Program-made: the position numbers and the translations under genes
Assembly (NCBI RefSeq): GCF_900103525.1
Contig: NZ_FNHN01000009.1
Coordinates: 186,001-250,000, forward strand
DNA length: 64,000 bases
Reading direction: 5' to 3'
DNA from: Bacillus sp. OK048
GTDB lineage: Bacteria > Bacillota > Bacilli > Bacillales > Cytobacillaceae
Notes under the pieces: generated by a model
What the model was told of the DNA's origin: nothing
Databases searched by the model: none
What the model saw: the letters and a program-made list of their open reading frames with translations, nothing else
In this document: positions 16,371 through 25,572 of the stretch, piece by piece
How the letters are laid out: each line of letters begins with the position of its first letter
Position numbering within the stretch: the first letter of the stretch is position 1

Positions 16371-17789
16371 ATGAAACCAGGACTGAATAATATTCCGCAT
16401 CATTGGATTGAGGAAATTGTTAATCTTGCAGGTGAGCGAATTGTCGTAGTCAATCGAGAGGGCGTCATCCTTTATATTAATTCAGCCTATTGTGAGTTTT
16501 TAGGGACGACTGTTGATCAGGCAATTGGCAGACCTGTTGAGGATGTTATTGAAAACTCACGCATGCATATTGTAGCCAAAACGGGACAAAAGGAGTTGGC
16601 TGCCCTTCATCCAATCAACGGAAGTGAAATGATTGCGAACCGCTACCCACTTATTATTGACGGCGAATTAGTAGGTGCTGTCGGTACCGTAATGTTTCGC
16701 AATCCAGAGGAATGGCGGCTGTACCAAAGTAAAATTCAACATCTTGTAGAAGAAATAAAATATTATAAAACGAAGGCTGAAAAAATTCAGAAAAGTAAAT
16801 ATTACTTTACGGATTTGATTGGAAAAAGTGTATCTTTCTCTGCAGTAAAAACGTTGGCTGAAAGAATTGCTGGAAGCCAGTCTGCGGTGTTAATACTTGG
16901 AGAATCAGGTACGGGTAAGGAATTGTTTGCTTCTGCCATTCACAATAACAGTTCGCGAGCATCTTTTCCTTATGTTCCAATCAACTGTGCATCCATACCA
17001 GAGCATTTACTGGAATCAGAATTATTTGGATATGACGATGGCGCCTTTACAGGTGCGAAAAAGGGCGGGAAAAAAGGACAGTTTCAACTGGCAAATCGGG
17101 GAACGATTTTTCTGGATGAAATCGGTGATATGCCGCTGGCGATGCAAAGTAAGCTTTTAAGAGTCTTGCAGGAGCATGAAATACTGCCAGTCGGCGGCCA
17201 AAAATCGATTGCTGTTGATGTCCGTATCATTGCAGCTACACATCGGGATTTAGAAAAAATGGTCGAGGAGGGAAAATTCCGCCAAGATTTATATTACCGG
17301 TTAAATGTAATTAAAGTAGAAATTCCTCCGCTTCGGGATCGTGTAGGGGATATCGAATTAATTTCAGTGAAATTACTCGAAAAATTGGAAAGAAAATTTT
17401 ATCGTAAAGGGATACTATTATCTGACGAGGTAATTGAGCGACTGAATCAACACAAGTGGCAAGGAAATGTTCGGGAGCTAGAGAATGTGCTAGAAAGGTC
17501 TATAAATGTATTAGATGGAAATACAATTGAAATAGCACACTTGCCATTATATTTACGTGATCAAGAGACTGTAAGTATTCCTATTAAAGAAAGCGGTTGC
17601 ACGGGAAAAGGAGCAAACACTGCGGCTATGCCTGTTCAGTCTTTAAAAGAAACACTTGCATACGTGGAAAAACAAGCAATTTTAAATGCCTTATCCGCCG
17701 CTAATGGGAATAAGCAGGAAGCTGCAAAGTTACTTGAAATAGGGAAAACTAGGTTTTACGAGAAATGTAAAATCTATGATATTAAATAG
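16371..17789 (+). CDS. Sigma-54-dependent activator (PAS, AAA+, Fis HTH)
   Basis: 472-residue bacterial enhancer-binding protein. A PAS domain occupies about residues 12-115, then a short coiled linker, then the AAA+ domain: Walker A GESGTGKE (about 180-187), the sigma-54-contacting GAFTGA loop starting near residue 224, and Walker B GTIFLDEIGDM (about 241-251). A Fis-type HTH ends the protein (ANGNKQEAAKLLEIGKTRFY). ATG 16371 has AGGGTG at good distance; the frame opens 9 nt earlier at a GTG that is part of that ribosome site. A TATAAT at 16335-16340 suggests constitutive sigma-A expression. It is the obvious activator for the two sigma-54 promoters upstream; PAS may sense the substrate. Confidence 0.9.
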   Translation: MKPGLNNIPHHWIEEIVNLAGERIVVVNREGVILYINSAYCEFLGTTVDQAIGRPVEDVIENSRMHIVAKTGQKELAALHPINGSEMIANRYPLIIDGELVGAVGTVMFRNPEEWRLYQSKIQHLVEEIKYYKTKAEKIQKSKYYFTDLIGKSVSFSAVKTLAERIAGSQSAVLILGESGTGKELFASAIHNNSSRASFPYVPINCASIPEHLLESELFGYDDGAFTGAKKGGKKGQFQLANRGTIFLDEIGDMPLAMQSKLLRVLQEHEILPVGGQKSIAVDVRIIAATHRDLEKMVEEGKFRQDLYYRLNVIKVEIPPLRDRVGDIELISVKLLEKLERKFYRKGILLSDEVIERLNQHKWQGNVRELENVLERSINVLDGNTIEIAHLPLYLRDQETVSIPIKESGCTGKGANTAAMPVQSLKETLAYVEKQAILNALSAANGNKQEAAKLLEIGKTRFYEKCKIYDIK

Positions 17790-17797
17790 ATTTGTAG

Positions 17798-17823
17798 GCA
17801 GTTTCCTTAATGGGAAACTGCCC
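17798..17823 (+). terminator. Probable terminator of the activator gene
   Basis: GGCAGTTTCC and GGGAAACTGCC form a 10-bp stem with a 5-nt loop; the following T tract (CTATTTAG) is weak. Confidence 0.7.
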
Positions 17824-17880
17824 TATTTAGTAACTCGATAGTAAGATGTAAAAAAATTCGCAAAAGTGGTCATAAAAGTG

Positions 17881-17908
17881 TTGAAACAAATCAAATTTAT
17901 TCTATTAA
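17881..17908 (+). promoter_or_regulatory. Possible sigma-A promoter of the polysaccharide locus
   Basis: TTGAAA, 16 bp, TATTAA, about 50 bp upstream of the DUF624 gene and beyond the preceding terminator. The -10 match is modest. Confidence 0.4.
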
Positions 17909-17956
17909 AATGTAAGATAAGTTGTAAGTGAAATAAAAAGGGGGAGAATACAAGTT

Positions 17957-18589
17957 ATGGAATCATCAGTATGGATGGGAAGATTCTACGGAATTTGCCA
18001 ATGGATTGCCCGGCTTGCCTATGTTAATCTTCTATGGCTGCTTTTTACGGGTCTGGGTTTATTTGTTTTTGGGGCTGCCCCTGCTACAGTAGCGATGTTT
18101 ACGATTATTCGAAAATGGCTAAGAGAAGAAAGTGATTTACCAATCTTGTCCTTTTTTTGGAAAACCTACAAAAAAGAGTTTTGGAAGGCAAACAGCTTAG
18201 GATTTATATTATTAGTAATTAGCATTGTTCTTTACTTAGATTGGCGCTTAATCATTTCTATTCAAGGGGTCTTCTATCCAATTTTGATGGGTTGTTTAAT
18301 AGGAGTGGGTTTCCTTTTTCTTACTGTTATGATATTTATTTTTCCCGTTTATGTCCAATATGAATATAAAACTCTTCAATATATAAAAACAGCCTTTTTG
18401 CTAGGAGTTTCTTACCCGCTCTATACGATGGTGATGATTTCTACAGCCATTTGTATTTTTATAATCAGTGTTTTTTTCAATGGCATTGGACTTCTCTTCT
18501 TTGGAAGCGGTTTAAGTTTTATTTTAATGTATATATCGAATCTGCTTTTTAATAAAATTGCCAAACAATTTACTGTTGTTGCTTCTTAG
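17957..18589 (+). CDS. DUF624 (YesL-like) membrane protein
   Basis: 210-residue membrane protein with about five hydrophobic segments (near 20-48, 80-100, 105-132, 145-170, 172-197), matching the DUF624/YesL family. Such genes routinely open or accompany sugar-oligomer ABC transporter loci in Firmicutes, but their role is not established. GGGGGAGAATAC precedes the ATG. The binding-protein gene follows by 141 bp with no terminator. Confidence 0.88.
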   Translation: MESSVWMGRFYGICQWIARLAYVNLLWLLFTGLGLFVFGAAPATVAMFTIIRKWLREESDLPILSFFWKTYKKEFWKANSLGFILLVISIVLYLDWRLIISIQGVFYPILMGCLIGVGFLFLTVMIFIFPVYVQYEYKTLQYIKTAFLLGVSYPLYTMVMISTAICIFIISVFFNGIGLLFFGSGLSFILMYISNLLFNKIAKQFTVVAS

Positions 18590-18640
18590 GGACGTGTGAA
18601 ACATGTAGTGGTAAAAATAGTATTATAAGGAGTAAATTTA

Positions 18641-18693
18641 TTGGTATTAATATCAAATTTGAATTTGTTAAACTTTTAGTGTAAGGGTTTTCA
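18641..18693 (+). promoter_or_regulatory. Palindrome and cre-like site upstream of the binding-protein gene
   Basis: TTGGTATTAATATCAA (18641-18656) is a near-perfect palindrome. TGTAAGGGTTTTCA (18680-18693) matches the cre consensus except for G in place of the central C. Either could control the high-copy solute-binding protein: the first as a YesN-type or repressor site, the second for CcpA. No clear -35/-10 pair is seen. Confidence 0.4.
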
Positions 18694-18730
18694 AATATTT
18701 GATAGGTAAAAATATTGAGGGGGAAAAGCA

Positions 18731-20083
18731 ATGAAGAGAAAACTTTGGTCGTTACTCATCTTTACTATGTTATTTAGTTTAGTCCTAGCGGGCTGTTCTA
18801 GCAGTGGCAGTAAGGAAAAAGCATCGTCAGAACCAAAAAAGGACGAAAAGGCAACAATCAAATTCCACACTCATGGAAACGAAGCATCCTATAACTGGAA
18901 AAGCACTATCGCAGCATTTGAAGAAAAACACCCTAACATCAAAGTAGATTTAGTCATCCTTAGTGAAAAGGGAGATTCACAGGAAGCACTTAAAAAGCTC
19001 GACCTAGCTGCAGCGTCAGGAGAACAATTGGATGTTCTGATGTTTAGTGACCCAGCAAGCTATGCACAGCGTGTAAGCATGGGAATGGTTGCACCGATTG
19101 ATGAGTATATTAAAAAAGATGGTTATAAGGTTACAGAAGAATACAAAGTTGATACTCAAATTGATGGAAAATATTATGCACTGCCTGGTAAATTTAATCC
19201 ATGGTATGTTCTAATCAATAAAGACCATTTAACAACAGCTGGTCTTGAGGTACCAAAAGATTGGACATGGGATGAATATACAAAGTATGCTAAAGCTATG
19301 ACAACAAAAGATCACTATGGAACATACTTCCACGGTCCACAGGGTGGAGGCTGGATGGAGTTTATGAAGCTGGCACTTGCAAGTGAGGCTGATAATACTG
19401 AATTCACTACTGCAGATGGCAAATCAAATATTGAAAATCCTTTATTTAAAAAGACACTTGAACTAAGAATTCAGATGGAAAAAGAAGATAAATCAGCCGT
19501 TCCATACACAGATATTTTATCTCAAAAACTTCATTATCGTAACCAGTTCTTTGGTCAGGATGCAAGCTCAATCCTTATCGGCAGCTGGATGAATACTGAA
19601 CTTGGCGGTACGGACCAATTCCCATTAGAATTTGATGTAGCGGTTGCTCCATATCCAAAAAATAATAGCGGCGATAAAGGTGGTTATACTCCAGTAACAA
19701 CAGACTATATGTCGGTTGCGGGAACTTCTGAGAATAAAGAAGCAGCATATGAGTTCATTCGCTGGTATACAACAGAAGGGCAAATTGTCCAAGGGAAGAG
19801 TATCCCATCTTGGAGTAAAGTAAGTGAAGGTGAACTAACTGGTATCATTGACAAGATTCTTAGTGGAACAAAGAACCCTGAAAAGGTTGATAAAGAATCA
19901 TTAATCAATGTACTATCAAATGCAAAATCATCAAAAATCATTTCACCAGTTGCCTATCAATCCGAGCTTTACAAGGTTATCAATGAGGAATATGAAAAGC
20001 TAATCTTTGGAGAGCAAGATATTGATGCAACCATTAAATCTTCTCAAAAAAGAGCGCAGGAAATTATTGACAGCAACAAATAG
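18731..20083 (+). CDS. Extracellular solute-binding lipoprotein of an oligosaccharide ABC importer
   Basis: 450-residue family 1 (MalE/YesO-like) binding protein. The signal peptide ends in the lipobox LVLAGC (lipidated Cys about residue 21), followed by a Ser/Lys/Glu-rich linker. The mature part shows family 1 features such as IKVDLVILSEKGDSQEA, a DVLMFSDPASYAQRV stretch and a later conserved PVTTDYMSVAGTSENKEAAYEFIRW block. It would be anchored outside the membrane and pass a carbohydrate oligomer to the permeases at 23768 and 24725. No ATPase gene lies in the locus, so the shared MsmX-type ATPase is presumably used, as for the B. subtilis yes system. Confidence 0.9.
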   Translation: MKRKLWSLLIFTMLFSLVLAGCSSSGSKEKASSEPKKDEKATIKFHTHGNEASYNWKSTIAAFEEKHPNIKVDLVILSEKGDSQEALKKLDLAAASGEQLDVLMFSDPASYAQRVSMGMVAPIDEYIKKDGYKVTEEYKVDTQIDGKYYALPGKFNPWYVLINKDHLTTAGLEVPKDWTWDEYTKYAKAMTTKDHYGTYFHGPQGGGWMEFMKLALASEADNTEFTTADGKSNIENPLFKKTLELRIQMEKEDKSAVPYTDILSQKLHYRNQFFGQDASSILIGSWMNTELGGTDQFPLEFDVAVAPYPKNNSGDKGGYTPVTTDYMSVAGTSENKEAAYEFIRWYTTEGQIVQGKSIPSWSKVSEGELTGIIDKILSGTKNPEKVDKESLINVLSNAKSSKIISPVAYQSELYKVINEEYEKLIFGEQDIDATIKSSQKRAQEIIDSNK

Positions 20084-20125
20084 TATAGACATTATCACAG
20101 AATAATAGAATAATGGATAAAAAAG

Positions 20126-20149
20126 GGGGTTGTAATTGCTTACAACCCC
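20126..20149 (+). terminator. Hairpin (attenuator) between binding protein and sensor kinase
   Basis: GGGGTTGTAA and TTACAACCCC are perfect 10-bp arms with loop TTGC, preceded by A6 and followed by ATCTTTCTATT. It would reduce read-through into the sensor gene, giving much binding protein and little kinase. Confidence 0.65.
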
Positions 20150-20177
20150 ATCTTTCTATTGGAAGGGTGGTTTGCAT

Positions 20178-22007
20178 ATGAAAGGAAGTAAACCGCGTAA
20201 ATGGGGGCCTCGTTCTTTCCGCTCTAAATTGATTTTCATTTCGATCATTTGCTTAATCATTCCTGCTGTGATCTCATTATCAATCTATAACTATTTAACA
20301 AAAGATATGCTAAAGGATCAGGCACTGTCAAATGCAAACAGAGAGCTTACGATAGCAAATGAATATGTAGAGAAGCTATTAGAAGATATGCTCTACATTA
20401 CCAACTTTGTTCAACTCGATGCGGAAATGAATACGATTTTAAAAGAAAAGGCTCAAAATCAGATAGAAAATGAAACCGATTACAAAAGTTACATGAATGA
20501 TAGTAAAATCAATAAAACGATTGAAAATATTACGCTTGTTGGAGAAAAGTCATATGTTACCATCCTTTTAAAGAATGGGAAATCGTACAAAAATTACACC
20601 AACTATGATTATGACCCTAGTGGCTTAGTCCATAAGGATTGGTTAAAAAAATTGAATACATTACAAGGTTATGAATCCGCTTGGATTGAAAGCATGCCAA
20701 CCGTGTTTAAGTCGGAGAAAGAGAATAACCCTTATCAAATATCAGTTGCTAGAACGTTAAGAGATGGGAACTTAGGGATTTATGGCTACGTGATCGTAAC
20801 CATTATGGAAAATGAACTAAATCAAATATTTGGGAACACGCATGGACATGAGGAGATGATGATTATCAATTCATCAAATCAAATCCTTTCACACCGTAAC
20901 CATTTAAAGATCGGTGAACATTTCCAATATAGCGAGCAGTTGAAGGAGAATAATTCTTCAAATATTTTCCAAATATCCAATGAAGATTATTTGATTGCCG
21001 AACACGATATCTCATTTACGGGGTGGAAGCTTGTATCCCTAGTTCCGTATAAACAAGCTGTAAATCAAATTAATTCAATATTTAGTAAGGTTTTTACGGT
21101 ACAGCTTGTATCATTTACCATTTTCCTTATTTTTATGGCATCCTTATTAAGAACCATTACGAAACCGATTGTCCATTTAGGGAAGATAGCAGAAGCAGTT
21201 AAAAGAGGGAATCTAGCGATTCGTTCCCGTCTGCGGAGCAGGGATGAGGTGGGCAGACTGTCTGAATCCTTCAATCATATGCTCGATCGTGTCAACGAGA
21301 TGATTTATGAAATTACAGATACACAGGAACGAAAAAGAAAAGCAGAGCTTGATATGCTTCAAGCCCAAATAAATCCTCATTTCCTTTTTAATGTTCTTAA
21401 TTCCATCCGTATGAAGGTATTGGGAAAAGGAGATCAAGAAAGTGCAAATATGATTAGTTCTTTGTCAAAGTTATTGAGAATGACCATTGATAAGAACAAA
21501 GAAACGATTACTTTTCGTGAAGAAATCCAAATTGTTTTAGATTATATAAACATCATGAATATGAGGCAAAAAGAACAAGTAAAGGTAGAAATAGATGTCC
21601 ATGAGGAAGCAAATACACTGATGATTCCACGCTTTATTTTGCAGCCAATTATCGAAAATTCAATTATCCATGGTCTCAATAAACGTGCAGGAACGATAGT
21701 AGTCAGTACTGAACGGAGAGAAAATCAACTAGTCATTATCATCGAAGATAATGGCCAGGGAATGGATGAAGCGTCTTTGAGCCAACTAAAAAGGAAGATC
21801 AATCATTCGAATTGTACAGAAAATAGTCATGAAACACATAACAAAGGGTTCTCTTCTTTAGGATTATCCAATGTGTATGAACGAATGTTTATAACTTTTG
21901 GTAAGTCTTTTACAATGGATATAAAAAGTTTGCCAGGAGCAGGGACAAAAGTGATCTTGACTATTCAAAAAGGGGGCAATTCTGATGTACAAAGTAATGC
22001 TAGTTGA
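20178..22007 (+). CDS. yesM: YesM-like sensor histidine kinase
   Basis: 609-residue kinase of the HPK7/YesM type. One membrane segment near residues 20-42, an extracellular sensor domain to about 300, a second segment near 305-325, a HAMP domain (about 327-378), then the His_kinase domain with AQINPHFLFNVLNSIR (phospho-His near 415) and an HATPase with IIENSIIHGL and EDNGQGMD. ATG 20178 has GAAGGGTGG upstream; the frame also opens at TTG 20136, but that lies inside a hairpin loop. It overlaps the regulator gene by 23 nt. It likely senses the oligosaccharide outside the cell or the loaded binding protein. Confidence 0.9.
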   Translation: MKGSKPRKWGPRSFRSKLIFISIICLIIPAVISLSIYNYLTKDMLKDQALSNANRELTIANEYVEKLLEDMLYITNFVQLDAEMNTILKEKAQNQIENETDYKSYMNDSKINKTIENITLVGEKSYVTILLKNGKSYKNYTNYDYDPSGLVHKDWLKKLNTLQGYESAWIESMPTVFKSEKENNPYQISVARTLRDGNLGIYGYVIVTIMENELNQIFGNTHGHEEMMIINSSNQILSHRNHLKIGEHFQYSEQLKENNSSNIFQISNEDYLIAEHDISFTGWKLVSLVPYKQAVNQINSIFSKVFTVQLVSFTIFLIFMASLLRTITKPIVHLGKIAEAVKRGNLAIRSRLRSRDEVGRLSESFNHMLDRVNEMIYEITDTQERKRKAELDMLQAQINPHFLFNVLNSIRMKVLGKGDQESANMISSLSKLLRMTIDKNKETITFREEIQIVLDYINIMNMRQKEQVKVEIDVHEEANTLMIPRFILQPIIENSIIHGLNKRAGTIVVSTERRENQLVIIIEDNGQGMDEASLSQLKRKINHSNCTENSHETHNKGFSSLGLSNVYERMFITFGKSFTMDIKSLPGAGTKVILTIQKGGNSDVQSNAS

Positions 22008-23598
22008 CGATGATTATCCAGTATTACAGCTGTTATCTGAAACAATAGAGTGGGAACAGCTCGGTGTATCACTTCAAAGTACACACGAAAATGGTGCCAG
22101 TGCCTATGAAAAAGCGATGAGTGAAATGCCTGATATCTTAATTACCGATATCGGTATGCCCAAAATGAATGGAATTGAACTAACGAAAAAGCTAAAAAGT
22201 CAAAATCCAAATTTAAAGGTAGCTATTTTATCCTGCCACTCTGATTTTAAACATGCCCATCAGGCATTAAAGCTGCAAGTTCAGGATTACTTAGTTAAAG
22301 ATACCTTTGAACTAGAAGATTTAACACAATTGATTAAGAAGTTTAAAGATACTTTAGATGAACAAAATAATAAAATATTTAAGCACCTTCAGATACAGAA
22401 TATGCTTGATAGAAATAAAGAAAGTGTGAAAGAGAGATTCATAAAGAAAACAATCGAACATCCCGATATTATCGAGAAAAATTGGCTGGATGAGGCAAAA
22501 ACACTAGGTCTTCATCTGGATCAAAATGGATATATCGGTTCCATGGCGATAATTCACAATTTCAGCAGCGTAAAAGAACAATTTCTTTCAGAGGATACGT
22601 TAAATTTTGCGATTAATAATGTCGTGACAGAAGCAATAGAACGCTGCTATCCAGGTGCCGTACATTTTCAGCTAGGAGTAAGAGAACTATTTGTTTTCTT
22701 CCCTTGTTCTTTAATGTTAAAAAAGAATGCGCTTACCGAAGCGAATGAAAGCATGAAAAGGATTCAACATGCTTTGAAAAAATCATTGAACGTATCACTA
22801 TCGTTCATTACAGGTGATGGTTGCACGAATATGCGTGAGTTTAAGCAGGAATTATTAAATTTGTTGGATTGCAGCCACCAGAGTTTTTATCTGAAGCCAG
22901 GTACAATCATCGAACGGAAGATGCCACAGGAGGCACCAACCGAGGATCTTTTTTCTAAGTATGATGAAGCTGCCACAGAGTTGCGTGAGCTAATTATGCT
23001 CAAAGACGAGAACAAAATTAATGATTATGTGATCAAATGGACGACTTTCCTTGAAGAAAATCAATTCTCACCGGAGCTGGTAAAGGATTGGGTGCTAAAA
23101 CTGCTATTAGATTTAAGGGCAAAGCTGCACGCATTACAGTTATTTCGGTCGCAGCAGACCATTGATTACATGCACAATGATATATTTGAAATTCAGTTTT
23201 TGCATGAACTGAAAACATGGCTGATGAATTATTTCAAATCAATCCTCTCTTTTGTTAAAGAAATATATGGGCAAACAAAACGGAAGGAAATTCTTGATGC
23301 ATTTAAATATGTAACGATGAATATCGAAAGGAAAATAACCCTTGATGAGGTTTCGAGCCATTTATACTTAAATCCCAGCTATTTCAGTCGCTTGTTTAAG
23401 AAAGAGGCGGGCGAAACTTTTGTAGAGTACGTTACAAAAATGAAAATAACTCGGGCAAAAGAACTGCTCGAACAAACAGCGGACTCTGTAGGGAAAATAT
23501 GTGAGCGATTAGGCTATGATAATCAAAGCTACTTTATTAAGATATTTAGAAATTATGTTGGGGTTACGCCAATTGAGTATAGAGGCGGAAAGGTGTAA
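21985..23598 (+). CDS. yesN: YesN-like response regulator with AraC output domain
   Basis: 537-residue regulator. The receiver domain occupies about residues 1-120 with acidic pocket VDDDYP and phospho-accepting Asp in DILITDIGMPKMNG (about Asp55), and Lys in YLVKDTF (about 104). A long central helical region follows, then two AraC helix-turn-helix motifs at about 435-530 (LDEVSSHLYLNPSYFSRLFK; VGKICERLGYDNQSYFIKIF). AAGGGGG lies 8 nt upstream of the ATG inside the kinase gene, so the pair is coupled. Expected to activate the binding-protein, permease and enzyme genes around it. Confidence 0.92.
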   Translation: MYKVMLVDDDYPVLQLLSETIEWEQLGVSLQSTHENGASAYEKAMSEMPDILITDIGMPKMNGIELTKKLKSQNPNLKVAILSCHSDFKHAHQALKLQVQDYLVKDTFELEDLTQLIKKFKDTLDEQNNKIFKHLQIQNMLDRNKESVKERFIKKTIEHPDIIEKNWLDEAKTLGLHLDQNGYIGSMAIIHNFSSVKEQFLSEDTLNFAINNVVTEAIERCYPGAVHFQLGVRELFVFFPCSLMLKKNALTEANESMKRIQHALKKSLNVSLSFITGDGCTNMREFKQELLNLLDCSHQSFYLKPGTIIERKMPQEAPTEDLFSKYDEAATELRELIMLKDENKINDYVIKWTTFLEENQFSPELVKDWVLKLLLDLRAKLHALQLFRSQQTIDYMHNDIFEIQFLHELKTWLMNYFKSILSFVKEIYGQTKRKEILDAFKYVTMNIERKITLDEVSSHLYLNPSYFSRLFKKEAGETFVEYVTKMKITRAKELLEQTADSVGKICERLGYDNQSYFIKIFRNYVGVTPIEYRGGKV

Positions 23599-23625
23599 GA
23601 ATTGTTGATTAAGAGTGATATAAAT

Positions 23626-23658
23626 CAAGTCCAGACCACTAGGGTGCTGGGCTTTTTT
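23626..23658 (+). terminator. Terminator after the two-component pair
   Basis: AAGTCCAG pairs with CTGGGCTT (one mismatch), followed by TTTTTTCTT. It separates the regulatory genes from the permease-enzyme unit. Confidence 0.75.
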
Positions 23659-23767
23659 CTTGCCTATTAAGAAGTCAAAATTGTAGGAATATAGAACAAA
23701 ATACCGTTACTAGGGAAGTCTATCATTATTTTATAATAAAAATATACTAAAAATTGAGGTGAATCAA

Positions 23768-24712
23768 ATGAGTGTAAAAACAGAACTCACCACACCCGTA
23801 AAGGTTGTAAACAAAGAAAAGAACAAAAAAGTCGTCAAGGAAAAAAGTGAAAACTTAGTAGGATTGTTTTTTGTATCTCCAATGCTCATTGGTGTTACCA
23901 TCCTTGTTTTACTCCCTATCTTTGCAACATTTGCTCTAAGTTTTGCAGATTGGAGTTTCATTACCCCTCTTTCTCAGCTGAAGTGGGTTGGCTTTGACAA
24001 CTTCACTAGATTGTTTGAAGATGGAACCTTTTTGAAGTCACTTCGCAATAACGCAATATTCGTCCTCACAGTACCAATTTGTATGATCATTTCACTTCTT
24101 TTGGCGATTACGATTGACAGAAATGTTTACCTAAAAGGTTTTTTCAAAGTAGCATTTTTCATGCCATATATCTCAAGTGTTGTTGCGATAGCTGTTGTTT
24201 GGCAGGTATTATTTCATCCATCGGCAGGTCCGATAAATCAAGTGCTAATGTCATTAGGTATTGAAAACCCGCCATTGTGGATTGCAGATCCGAATTTCGC
24301 ACTGATATCCATTATGATTATTCAAATATGGATTTCAATAGGATTTAACATGATTATCTATTTAGCAGGATTGCAATCGATTCCAAGGGATTTATATGAA
24401 GCGGCCGATATTGATGGGGCAAATGCATGGGTGAAGTTTAAACACATTACGTTGCCAATGATTTCTCCTACTTCATTCTTCTTATTTATAACTGGAATCA
24501 TTTCTACCTTTAAAGTGTTTGACTTAGTTGCCGTATTAACAAAAGGTGGACCATTAAACTCTACCTCGATGATTGTTTGGAACCTTTATGATACCGCTTT
24601 CGTTAATCTGAAGATTGGCTATGCATCTGCAATGGCTGTCGTCCTATTCTTGGTTGTCTTCGGAATTACCGTTTTCCAATGGCTTGGACAGAAAAAATGG
24701 GTGAATTATTAA
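23768..24712 (+). CDS. Sugar ABC transporter permease (MalF/YesP-like)
   Basis: 314-residue permease with six membrane segments (first near residue 30-52) and the EAA loop at about 210-230 (YEAADIDGANAWVKFKHITLP) that docks the ATPase. ATG 23768 has GAGGTG 7 nt upstream; the longest frame opens 9 nt earlier at a GTG inside that ribosome site. It pairs with the next gene. The basic N-terminal tail (KEKNKKVVKEK) is cytosolic. Confidence 0.92.
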   Translation: MSVKTELTTPVKVVNKEKNKKVVKEKSENLVGLFFVSPMLIGVTILVLLPIFATFALSFADWSFITPLSQLKWVGFDNFTRLFEDGTFLKSLRNNAIFVLTVPICMIISLLLAITIDRNVYLKGFFKVAFFMPYISSVVAIAVVWQVLFHPSAGPINQVLMSLGIENPPLWIADPNFALISIMIIQIWISIGFNMIIYLAGLQSIPRDLYEAADIDGANAWVKFKHITLPMISPTSFFLFITGIISTFKVFDLVAVLTKGGPLNSTSMIVWNLYDTAFVNLKIGYASAMAVVLFLVVFGITVFQWLGQKKWVNY

Positions 24713-24724
24713 GGAGGGTTAGCA

Positions 24725-25558
24725 GTGGCAAAATCAATAGATATTAGAAAAAGTATTATTACAGTAATCATGCTCGTCTGTAGCATATTGTTCCTTTTAC
24801 CATTTGTGTGGATGCTTTCAACATCTTTTAAAATAGAAGCTGATGTGTTTAAATTCCCAATCCAGTGGATTCCAGAAAGATGGAATGGCTTTGACAACTA
24901 TAAGGAAGTTTGGTTTGGGGACTATCCTTTCTATATTTATTATTGGAATACGATAAAAGTTTCCGTGATTACGACAGCTGTTTCAGTTGTGGTCTCATCA
25001 CTGGCTGCATATGGATTTTCAAAAGTTAAATTTCCATTTGGGAATTTCCTGTTTATTATCGTACTTGCTACTTATATGGTACCACCACAGGCGATTCTAG
25101 TTCCTCAATTCATTTTATTTCGAAAGATTGGTTTATTCGATAGCCATTTTGGACTGATTTTGTTAGGAAGCTTTAGTGTTTTAGGTACCTTTATGCTGCG
25201 TCAATTTTTCATGAGCATTCACAATGATTTAATAGAAGCCGCAAAAATTGATGGTGCAGGACACTGGAGGATATTCTGGTCCATCGCCTTGCCAATCGTA
25301 AAACCGGCGATTGCCACATATGGGATTCTTAGATTTATCTGGACATGGAATGACTATCAAAATCCACTCATATTCTTACGTACAGATCATTTATTAACCA
25401 TTCAAATCGCTATGCAGAAATTCACGACCATTAATGGGGAGTTCTATTCCTTGATTATGGCGGCTGCAGTATCTGCGATTCTTCCTTTAGTCATTGTATT
25501 TATTATCGGACAAAAACAGGTAATTGAAGGAATTGCATTAGGAGGAGTAAAAGGCTAA
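24725..25558 (+). CDS. Sugar ABC transporter permease (MalG/YesQ-like)
   Basis: 277-residue second permease of the importer: six membrane segments, with the EAA motif IEAAKIDGAGHWRIFWSIALP at about 172-192. GTG start with AAGGAGGG 6 nt upstream, 12 bp after the first permease. The C-terminus GQKQVIEGIALGGVKG is typical of MalG homologues. Its stop codon overlaps the ribosome site of the next gene (TAAGGAGG), so importer and lyase gene are tightly linked. Confidence 0.92.
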   Translation: MAKSIDIRKSIITVIMLVCSILFLLPFVWMLSTSFKIEADVFKFPIQWIPERWNGFDNYKEVWFGDYPFYIYYWNTIKVSVITTAVSVVVSSLAAYGFSKVKFPFGNFLFIIVLATYMVPPQAILVPQFILFRKIGLFDSHFGLILLGSFSVLGTFMLRQFFMSIHNDLIEAAKIDGAGHWRIFWSIALPIVKPAIATYGILRFIWTWNDYQNPLIFLRTDHLLTIQIAMQKFTTINGEFYSLIMAAAVSAILPLVIVFIIGQKQVIEGIALGGVKG

Positions 25559-25572
25559 GGAGGTCGAAGTCA

